Assembly: GCF_030272615.1 (NCBI RefSeq)
Contig: NC_081406.1
Location: 483,135,900-483,199,899, forward strand
From: Cryptomeria japonica
Taxonomy: Eukaryota; Streptophyta; Pinopsida; Cupressales; Cupressaceae
Length of the DNA stretch: 64,000 nucleotides
Reading direction: 5' to 3'
Below are positions 55,270 to 64,000 of the stretch, piece by piece. The position numbers were made by a program, and so were the translations under genes. The notes under the pieces are model-generated. The model was not told the origin of the DNA, did not search any database, and saw nothing but the letters and a program-made list of their open reading frames with translations. How positions within the stretch are numbered: position 1 is the stretch's first letter; every line of letters starts with the position of its first letter.

Positions 55270-56787
55270 ATGATCTCCACTATTGAGCCTAGAACTTCTA
55301 AGGAAGCATTTGGAGATGATCATTGGGTCAAAGCTATGGAGGAGGAGCTTGATCAATTTGAGAAGAACAATACATGGACCCTAGTACCCCGACTAGTGAA
55401 AAAAAATGTGATAGGTACTAAGTGGGTTTTCAAGAACAAGTTGAATGAAGATAGTGTAGTAGTCCGAAACAAATCTAGATTGGTTTGCAAAGGTTATGCA
55501 CAAGAAGAAGGAGAAGATTATGGTGAGACTTTTGTACCAGTTGCTAGACTAGAAGGTGTCAAAACTCTACTGGCTTTTGCAGCTCATAAGGGATTCAAAG
55601 TATATTAGATGGATGTGAAGTCTGCATTTTTGAATGGAATACTGGAAGAGGAATTATACATTGAGAAAATAGATGGTTATGCCTTAACTGATGAAAAATA
55701 CATGGTATGTAAGTTTCACAAGGCACTATATGGATTAAAGAAAGCACCAAGAGCATGGTATGAAAGGATTCATTCACACCTGATGAAGATAGGTTTTTAG
55801 AGAACCAATGAAGATAGAAACATATATCTCAAATCTGAAGGAGATAATATATTGGTTAGTGAAGTGTTTGTGGATGATATCATATTTGGAGGAAATGATG
55901 ACATGAGAAATGACTTTGCAAATGAAATGAAAAGTGAGTTTGAAATGTCTCTAGTGGGAGAGATAAAAAATTTCATAGGTTTGCAAATACAACAAATGAA
56001 GAGTGGTATTTTCATTACACAATTGAAGTATGTGAAAGAGGTATTAAAGACATTTGGTATGAGTGATTGTAAACTAGTTGGGACACAAATGGTTACAGGT
56101 TGTAAGTTGTCTAAGGAAGATGATGCCACATCTTTTGATGAAAAGGAGTACAAGTCAATGATTGGAAAATTGCACTATGTTGTTCATAGTAGACCGGATA
56201 TAGCTCATGCAGTTGGTCTAGTTTCTAGATTTCAGAAGAATCCTAAGGAAACACATTTGATAGCAACCAAGAGGATATTCATATATTTGAAAGGCACTGT
56301 TGACTATGGATTATGGTATCCATATGAAGGAAAATTTGACTTGAAGGTGTATATAGATGCAGATTGGGTAGGTAATATTGATGATAGGAAAAGCACAACC
56401 AGCGGAGCATTCTTTCTGGGAGGAAGACTTGTTTCATGGAGTATCAAGAAGAAAAGTTGTATATCATAGTCTGTTGCTGAAGTTGAGTATGTTGTTGCTT
56501 ATATGAATTGTACCCAAGCTATCTGGATGAGGCACATTTTGGAATGTTTGAAGATGAAGTTTACAAAACCTATAAAGATCTTATGTAACAATACTAGTGC
56601 CATAAATATTTCCAAGAACCCTGTTTTGAACGCATGAACCAAGCATATTGAATTGAAGTATCATTTCTTGAAGGAAAAAGTGCAAACTAAAGATGTGATC
56701 TTGGAGCATGTTTCTATTAAGGAGCAGCTTGCAGATATCTTTACTAGATCTCTGCCTAAGAATACATTTGAGTATATTAGAATTTAG
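55270..56787 (+). pseudogene. pol: Copia reverse transcriptase and RNase H
   Basis: One frame holds with stops at 55606, 55798, 56467 and 56635. RT motifs are WVKAMEEELDQFEKNNTW, KWVFKNKL, then MDVKSAFLNG directly after the first stop (usually QMDVKSAFLNG, so CAG to TAG), LYGLKKAPRAWY, and the catalytic FVDDIIFGG (usually YVDD) near 55870. RNase H has YIDADWVGNIDDRKST and VAEVEY. The end is LADIFTRSLPKNTF. Between 54937 and 55269 lies the acidic linker, also broken. Confidence 0.9.
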
Positions 56788-57163
56788 CTAGGGGTTGTAC
56801 CCCTTCATGAGGTGAATTGAGCATGATGTTGATTACATCAGTCTCAGAGCTACTTGCAGAATTTTATAGCAAGATTGGTGTAGAAGTGGAGTTATTCCAA
56901 AGGCAAAACATCAAGTTGCACGTTGTTGATGCTGAACAGTGAGTTTAACATTGCATATTTTACTTTCAATTTGGCATTGTTGTCAAAGGGGGAGAAGAAC
57001 TATGTGATTTTTGGAGGTGAAGAATTGTATGATTGTTCTATTGCCAGTTACTAGCTAAAGACAAGGAGAGTACATGGTAAAATATAAACCATGATTCCTA
57101 TTCACAATCATAGAAATCAATGGTATTGATATTTGTATTGCCATCAATGCCAAAGGGGGAGAT
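56788..57163 (+). other. Copia 3' internal end with polypurine tract
   Basis: Non-coding. TTGTCAAAGGGGGAGAAG occurs at about 56978-56995, and the tract CCAAAGGGGGAGAT directly precedes the 3' LTR. Confidence 0.7.
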
Positions 57164-58594
57164 TGTTGGCATTTGCATGAAGATTGCATTAATGAAATAT
57201 TATGTTGTCATTGATGTCGATTAACCGGTAATGATATTGTTATAATGTTGTTTTGTAACTAGTAGGAAGAGATAGTGAAGGGAACTATAACTGATAGGTA
57301 AGTTTGTGGAGTGAACCGGTATTGCTAAGTATTGGAGAATTGAACCAGTAAACCCTACCTGTTGATTTGATAAAAGCTAACTAATTAAGTTTGGTGAATT
57401 GGTGATATTGGTTTATGATCTGATGATGAGTGGTAATGATTACGACACGTATGCATATTGTATGAGGAGAGTTTCAAAATGTTTTTGGCATGTTGAGATA
57501 ATGGTTTTTATCTTGGGAATGAGCAAGTATATTATATGTAATGCAAAGTGCATGATGAGTTACTGAGTTCGATGAAGCATTGATCAAGGAGCGGTCGAGG
57601 CTTTCTTGAATGATGTGCAAAGATTGTTATGTAATCCAACGGTCATACCTGAACCGACTTGTTTGTAATCTCTATGAGAGAATTAGGTTTTTGTTGTATT
57701 ACCGACCTAATTGATTTGTTTATAAGTTCGATGATTTGTTTTGTTTAGTGTGTTGGAAAAGTTGTAGTTGAATGTGTGGTTGGCGAACCGGATGATGTAT
57801 CTACATTTTGTGTAAAAGCAGATAACAACATGAAAAGGTTCTAAACAAGCAAGTGTAGTGCTATTCTAACAGATACGCAAACTCCTGTTGTTTTCTAACA
57901 ATTATAGTAGTAAAATCCCCTAACCGGGTAAGCTCTAACAAGCTTTGTGTTATTCAAATCCTCTAACCAGGTGGTCCATTAGCTTGGATTTTAAATCCTC
58001 TAACGAGGTTACTCCTCACTGGGTATTGCTTCTAACAAGGCATTATAGTAAATTCCTTAACCAGGTGGTCCCTAACATGATTTGTTCTTAACCTGACTTT
58101 TTGTAAAAGCTTTAACAGGCTTGGCTCCTAACAAGGCGAACTTCAGAAGAGTTCAGATAGTTATCTTGTGAGTCTCATGTCACTGTGGTTTTTCCCATTT
58201 GAGTTTCCACGTCAAAAATATTGTGTCAAATGGTGAATGTTTTTGTGGTTATGTTTTCTATGGTTGAATTTCTTAACTACTTAATCCACTTTGACAAGTT
58301 ATGTTAACTGGCAACAATGAGAAATAAGGTTTTACTTATGTCAAGTAAATGTATTTGGATGTTTGTAAGTTTCAAGTTGTTTACTGTTATCTGTTGTAAT
58401 AGTCAACCGGTTTAGCTTCACAGTTTATTATGATAGTGATATTGCATTTATAGTTCATTGGTTTAACTTGTCAGTTTAAAGTTTACTTTGAGAGGTTATT
58501 TCAGAATTGGGTGAAATTTAATCATTTTTTCTATCTACTGATTCACCCTCCTCTCAGGAGTTGACCAGAATCTTACTCTCTCATCATACCATTA
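57164..58594 (+). repeat. Copia 3' LTR
   Basis: 1431 bp, closely matching the 5' LTR. It ends CCATTA (CA mutated to TA). Confidence 0.88.
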
Positions 58595-58929
58595 GACAAA
58601 AGTGCTCTCAAGGCTATTGATTTAAAGAAGTTAGGGGCAGAGGAAGTTGCAAGGAGAGACTTCTACAAAAGGGAAGTGATTCCCTAATTCAGGAAAAATA
58701 TGTATCAAATGGGAATGAATTACATTTTAAATTCAGAGAAAGAGCCTTTCAGTTTGACAACTTTTGAGCACTATTTTGAAAATACCTACTATGTTATCTA
58801 TCAGATTTTGGGGGAGGATTGTGGGAAAATAAAAAATGCCCGTAGATTACATGATGATGGCACTGATAATTCAACAACCCCATTCAAATGAATTATATGA
58901 TTTTTCCACCTATGTTAAGGATAAGTTAT
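58595..58929 (+). pseudogene. Coding-like fragment between two LTR elements, unknown
   Basis: The sequence reads as protein (EEVARRDFYKREVIP*, then NYILNSEKEPFSLTTFEHYF) to about 58840. It then continues in another frame (MPVDYMMMALIIQQ, NELYDFSTYVKDK) up to the element B border. It has one stop and one frameshift. I do not recognise it. It may be the interior of another element into which both the copia element and element B inserted. Confidence 0.4.
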
Positions 58930-59742
58930 TGTTGGCATACACACACTCCAATGAGACATTGTATGTGATTGAAGGTTTTGTCATTGATGGCAACCTTAAA
59001 ATCCTATGGCACCAACAAGTCATTACACTAGCAAGTTAATTCACCGGCATCAGTAGATCACACTCTACACCGACACTCAGACCACTGGCACCGACACAGA
59101 GAAAGGAAGCATACTGGCACAGAGGTCGACAAGATTTTTGTTATATTATATTTTGTTTATTATTGTAAAAACTTTGTAAGCCGACTTGGCAAGTTGTAAA
59201 ATGACTCTTATATATAAGAGAGATCATTGTAGACATTGGAAAATAATTAAGGAAGCAAAAAAGAAGAAGATATTAGGCAGACCTATTATGCGAAATATAG
59301 GTTAGAGGTTTTATGTAAAGAATAGAGCACAAACCAGTACTGGATCAGGCACTATAGATGCTATTGTAAAGCAGTACAAGATATTGGATTTTTATGATCC
59401 ACATTGTAAGTCAGTGAGACTTCCCATTGAGCAGTGAGCTCTAGGCAATTGGCCTTCCTGCATGTGTAGGCCCCTCTTGTAAGTAATATTATCTTATTAG
59501 CTAGTAAGTGGATATTGTGGGTGACAAATCCCACCGAGGTTTTTCCCACATCGGGTTTCCTCATTAAATCCTTGTGTCATGGTGTGATTTTCATGTGGAT
59601 GCTTTTAACTCTATTCATTGCATTATTTCTTGCATACCGGTACACTGTTATAATATGTTCTACATGTTTTAAGTTGAGAAATTCTAATAACTGGTTAGAT
59701 ACTAATTCACCCCCCCTCTCAGTATCTGTGGGATTCCTAACA
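58930..59742 (+). repeat. Element B 5' LTR
   Basis: 813 bp, TGTTGGCATAC to GGGATTCCTAACA. The shared LTR core is at about 59410-59475, the GTTTTTCCCACATCGGGTTTCC block near 59539, and CACCCCCCCTCTCAG near 59709. Confidence 0.85.
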
Positions 59743-59744
59743 AT

Positions 59745-59756
59745 TGGTATCAGAGC
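59745..59756 (+). promoter_or_regulatory. Element B primer binding site (initiator tRNA-Met type)
   Basis: TGGTATCAGAGC two bases after the LTR. Confidence 0.92.
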
Positions 59757-59813
59757 ATGGTCCTCTATTTTTAGAAGCCTAACAACTTGAGGAAGATCTT
59801 GACACCGATAAAG

Positions 59814-60887
59814 ATGGAAAATCTGATGAAGCAACTTGAAGCAGCTCTTTCAGACTATGATACATAGAAATTGAAAAATATCAAACTAGAAGATGATCTA
59901 AAAGCAGCTCAGGATATCATTCAAGCACTTCAAGAGAATCTTACTATTGCAAGAAACAAGAGAAGAGAACTTTGTGAAAAGATGCAAAATGAGAATGATG
60001 AAAAGGAATCACTTAATGATATGTTAAGCAAGCTGAAACTGGAGAACATAACAACAAAGAATGAGATGCAGGATATGACTATGAGATTTTGTAAAGAAAT
60101 TGAAGATAGGAAGAAGAATGAGGAAGAATTAACCATAAGACTAAGTGATGCAGCAAATGAGAACACAAGACTTAGCTATGAAAATGATTTATTGAAGATA
60201 GATCTGATGCACACTCAAAATGACTCCAATGAATTGATGAGGCAGAAAGAAATCTTAGAAAGAGAACTAGAAACTGCAAATCAACAAAAAGAAAAATTCA
60301 AGAAAATCTCAGAGGAACTTGGTAACTTGTTGAAGAATAAAAAACCTAAAGGTGACACTTCTGGAATTGGCTTTGAAGTTGGTGAAAGCTCTGGTACTGC
60401 AAACACACAGGATCACAACAAACCGGTAAGGCAACCTAATGCTTATAAATTCAATGGAAAATGCTTTAACTATAATAAGTATGGTCATAGAGAAAATGAA
60501 TGTAGATCTAGAAATTTTTAGAATATCAACACACCCACCAGTCAATGTTCAAAATGCAACAAAGTTGGTCACAACTCTGAAAAATTGCAGAATGAATGTG
60601 AGATGTTATGTTTGTGGAAGATTTGAACACAAACCGACATAGGTTATGGAAAAGCTATTCAGAAGAATAATGTGACTTGTTATGCATGTAACAAGATTGG
60701 GCATACTGCAAAATTCTATAGAAGTAAAGGATCACCGACAGACAACAAAAGTTCTAGCTTGAAAGGTAAAGAAAAAGTTGAAGAGGTTAAGCAAGAATTC
60801 TCAAAACAATGGATTAGAAAATCTGATCTAAATATTGGGAATACTCCTCCACTGGTAGAACTAATCAATGCTTCACTGGTAGGATAG
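59814..60887 (+). pseudogene. gag: Element B Gag with CCHC knuckles
   Basis: The ATG at 59814 is followed by a TAG at codon 18 (59865-59867), homologous to the TAA of element A. The open part 59871-60521 is a long coiled coil (ERKNEEE-like heptads) ending in a first knuckle, CFNYNKYGHRENEC, with its second cysteine lost. After TAG 60519 come CSKCNKVGHN, then a frameshifted CYVCGRFEH, and CYACNKIGHTAKFY near 60675. All four modules of element A are thus present but damaged. Confidence 0.8.
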
Positions 60888-61227
60888 AGATGCTCCACTG
60901 GTAGGAAGTTCATCATCAAATTGAAGAAAGTTTCCTCGAGGGGTTGGAAATCTAATGACACGTGCTATTATTCCTTCGGTTAGAGATGAGAAGTTGGAAA
61001 TTACTTCTTACCGACAGACAATGTTAAGTGAATACTTATCCGGCATGCATTAAATGTGGTAGATGGCAAATAAACACTATAAAATTGTGGTTTTGGCTCC
61101 ATTTCATTTCACCATGATTTCAAACATTCATATAGCGTGAAATTTGTAGAGCTAAGGAATTTCAAGAAAAGAGGCGAAGCACTTCAAGCAATCAATCCAT
61201 CCAAGACAAAAATAGGTATTTATCATC
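60888..61227. other. Element B spacer between gag and ORF2
   Basis: Non-coding, 340 bp, comparable in place and size to 39700-40072 of element A. Confidence 0.45.
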
Positions 61228-64000
61228 ATGGCATCCACCTCTGCACTTGAATATATAGAAAACCCTACTGTAGTCGAGGTCATAAAATGCCCTAGGCCCA
61301 TATTTCAACTAGTTCCTGAAGTAGCCAAGAAAGATGACAATGTAGGTGCTTTCTCTCAAATACCAAAAGGAGTTGTTTATGCTGAAGACCCCATAATTTA
61401 CATTCACTGCAACATAGAGGAATTAGGAGATGAAGAGATCAAAAATATGTATAAATCTGTCATATGTGATAATTCCAGAAATGTGAAACCGGAACATAAA
61501 ATCATTGAAACCCTAGGATTTACTGAAATCCTCTGCATTCCTGAATTTCCCAAGGATGTGATTAGGATAGTCTTAAGCAGGGTACATGGTGAATTTTTCT
61601 AGTTAGATGCAATTCACAAAATCACCAAGGAAGCTGTGAAAGATGTCACAGGGTTACTGACCACCGGTAAAAGGCCAGACACAACCAAGAAGGTCTCCAA
61701 TGACCTAGTTACTAAGCTAACTGGTGCTACATCTGATAAAAGGTCCTTAAGAGTCAATGATGCAACTGACACCAATGTAAGGTTTATCAGCATGATATTA
61801 GGGTATAAGGCAACTCATGCAAATAGACTCAATTCAGTTTCAAGTTTATGCATTAAGAGTGCTTATGACATGATCATAGATAATGTAAAGATTGACATAT
61901 GTGAGTGGTTGAAGGATGAGTTAATTGACAATCTAGGCAAGATTAAGAAGGATAAGAAAGGAACTTTTAGGTTTGGAAATTTGCTAGTATGCTTGATGCT
62001 ACATATAACCAAACAGGTTCTCGGTATAGGCTACAAAGAACTTGGATTTGATATATCAGTAGGAAAACAATTGACATAACTATTCAACAATATGGGAGAA
62101 GATAAGGAAAACAATATCCATGATTACTTTCAAGCACTTAAGGCCAAAATGAAGAAGAGAATCAGATTATCACAAAAGATTGTTGACAAGTATAAGGATG
62201 ATATATGTTTTGTAATAAAAAAGGATGAGATCTGGATGGAAGCGGTCATCCCAAGAACAATCTAGGTAACAGAGATGGGTTATGAGACAGATGATCATAT
62301 AGTTGAGACTTATGCTAAAGCACTTCTTGAAGCTCAAAACAAACCAAAGGAAGAAGTATTTGGTAGTGCTGAGACCATAGAAAGTCAAATACAATCTAAG
62401 AAAAGAGTGAAAAAGGTTGAGGTAGTTGTGAGAAGAGGTTCTAGATAGGCAAAGGCTATTAAAGAAGTTGTGTTAAAGCAAACCAATATCACTGAGGATG
62501 AGCTAGGAACTCAATAGCCTGAGACTCATCTATCACTGGTAGGCACTTCTTCGGAGAGTGACATGCCTGCAACTTTCAAAAGAGTTGTAAGGAAAAGAGA
62601 TCCCTCACCGGCAACCACACCCTCACCTAGGAGGACAAGACAGAAACAACAAGTAGTGAGATCTCCAGTTAAAAAGGCTACACCAAAGAAGAAACTGATA
62701 CCCAAGAAGAAGAAGAGAACAAAACAAAACTTGGCTCCTCTTGACATACTATTGAATGAAATTATAAAGGAAGGGAAACTGAAGAATATAGAGAAATTGT
62801 ATGACACATTGACTACAGATGAAAAAGAACAAGTAGAAATCAGTGTTATATTGCATATGGACATGTATAAGAAATTTTTGATGGAAGTTGTAGATGAAGT
62901 ACCAGATGAACTGTTCAAAAGACTGGAAGCAAGGAGACAAGCAGTAATAGAACTTGACAAGAAAATCAAGATAGAAAAACTACTAGCTATTTATCCAGTG
63001 AACTCACCTAAAGAAATTGATGATTTAATTGTTGAAGCCAACCGATCAGTATTCTCTACTGCACACCGACACATTGCATTAATGGTTGGAAGAGTCAATG
63101 AGGTGACTGAAGAAACAAAAAATGCACGGGATATATTCCTAGTTGAGAAAGAAAAATAGGAAGAATACCGGAACCCCAAACCAATAAAGGTATATCAGAA
63201 GGAAAGAGACAAGGGTAAAGGAAAGGTTGGTGGACCTCCGAGTATAAAAGTTAAAGATAACTTATCCCCACCACCTCCTTCTACATCACTGGTAAAAACT
63301 ACTAAAGATCAACCGACAATTGAAAGTATGGATGTAGAGGATGTCAATCCTAATCTTGAAGTCTTATGTACAGTAGATGTTGATACACAAAAGATCAACA
63401 TTGTGGTAGACAAAGATACAACTAGTAGGACTGAAATGGCTAGTGAGCTACCAGTAGCTGAGAAAACTGATAACACACAAGAGAAACTGACAGATGGCAA
63501 AGAGCAACAAGAAGGAACTCAGACTGAGATAGAGAAACAAGAAGAGCAACAGAAATAGGAACAGGTTCATGAGGAAATAGTGCCACCGACAACTGGAGAA
63601 GTACACAAACCATTGCTTAAAGAAATGCAAACACAAATAGATCTACCAGAGGTCACAACAAGCTTGGTTACTTCCTCCACCGACAGAATTCAGAATGTTG
63701 GTTCCTCCTCAGCAGGCCACAAACCAACAAATGTAACTGAAGTACTGTTGGATTCAATCAAAAGGATAACAGATTGTAGTTCACAGGCTTATAAAGCCAT
63801 AGATGACACAATCCCAATTTTGAAGGTAATTGCTCCTAACTGTAATATAGACAATAAAGATTCTTTAGGACAACTTGATACCTTGTGTAAATAAATCACG
63901 GATAACACAGTGACCATTGAGAAAATAAAGGAAGAGACATTGAAGGACAAGGTAGAAATTGAAAAGCAGAAATTCTTTGAAGATCAGATAAATAAGTGTA
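61228..64000 (+). pseudogene. Element B ORF2: long unknown frame, cut by the window end
   Basis: From ATG 61228 (MASTSALEYIENPTVVEV) a single frame runs at least to 64000, about 924 codons, with no frameshift. Internal stops are at 61600, 62077, 62263, 62446, 62515, 63157, 63556 and 63892: six TAG, two TAA, no TGA. Element A shows tryptophan at 61600 and 62263 and glutamine at 62077, so those three are simple decay. Conserved with A are GVVYAEDPIIYIHC, LSRVHGEF, NLGKIKKDKKGTFRFGNLLV, FKRVVRKR and a basic stretch (KKATPKKKLIPKKKKR, possible nuclear localisation signal). No polymerase motif is visible, and the function is unknown. Confidence 0.72.

Larger units (their letters stand above)
51209..58594 (+). 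mobile_element. Decayed Ty1/copia element
   Basis: LTRs are at 51209-52636 (1428 bp) and 57164-58594 (1431 bp), both starting TGTTGGCATTTGCATGAAG. The interior follows the copia order: Gag, protease, integrase, RT, RNase H. Many stops and at least one frameshift show that it is inactive. The flanks GATAT and GACAA do not form a target duplication. The left flank ends in a copy of the family's own polypurine tract, which points to recombination between elements. Confidence 0.9.
58930..64000 (+). mobile_element. Element B: second pol-less gag-bearing LTR element, cut by the window end
   Basis: A 5' LTR (58930-59742, 813 bp), initiator-Met primer site, CCHC Gag and the long unknown frame lie in the same order as element A. 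The LTR starts TGTTGGCATAC and is preceded by GTTAT, the expected target-site copy. The 3' end lies outside the window. Protein similarity to element A is clear along the whole length, but with many differences, so the two are not recent sisters. Confidence 0.85.

Overview
The window looks like intergenic DNA from a large plant nuclear genome. It is almost entirely nested LTR retrotransposons, and I found no host gene, tRNA, rRNA or CRISPR array. The evidence for a plant is Ty3 elements of the Tat type (a second RNase H between RNase H and integrase), plant mobile domain (PMD) genes, and Ty1/copia-type LTRs with an initiator-tRNA-Met primer site. I cannot name the species.

Layout of the nest (1-46 kb). 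The outermost layer is an inverted copia-type solo LTR that starts at 1823 and ends at 46165; its pieces add up to about 1.2 kb. Three insertions sit in it. (i) A 4.5-kb solo LTR with TGTAATGCCC/GGGCATTACA ends and target duplication GTATA (1852-18949). It is itself split by Tat-1 (5456-18004, duplication CCTTT). (ii) Element A (19660-44456), an LTR element with gag but no polymerase, split by the young Tat-2 (20890-38844, duplication AGGTT, both LTRs 1407 bp). (iii) A forward solo LTR (44703-45921).

Right part (46-64 kb). Featureless AT-rich DNA holds a second inverted solo LTR (48907-50169). It is followed by a decayed Ty1/copia element (51209-58594) with an odd left junction. Last comes element B (58930 to beyond the end), a second and clearly diverged copy of the family of element A.

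How the genes work together. Tat-1 and Tat-2 carry gag/pol on the + strand and, between pol and the 3' LTR, a PMD gene on the - strand. In Tat-2 that antisense gene is open (610 codons) and appears to have an upstream exon. In both elements the candidate first intron of the antisense gene holds about six copies of a 20-bp GC-rich motif, and a similar motif recurs in the LTR or leader at the other end. Elements A and B encode a CCHC Gag followed, where pol should be, by a very long reading frame of unknown function. It has many stop codons but no frameshift, and at least three of the stops lie at matching positions in A and B. These two systems, the antisense PMD gene with its motif arrays and the pol-less family with shared stops, are the best candidates for something undescribed.
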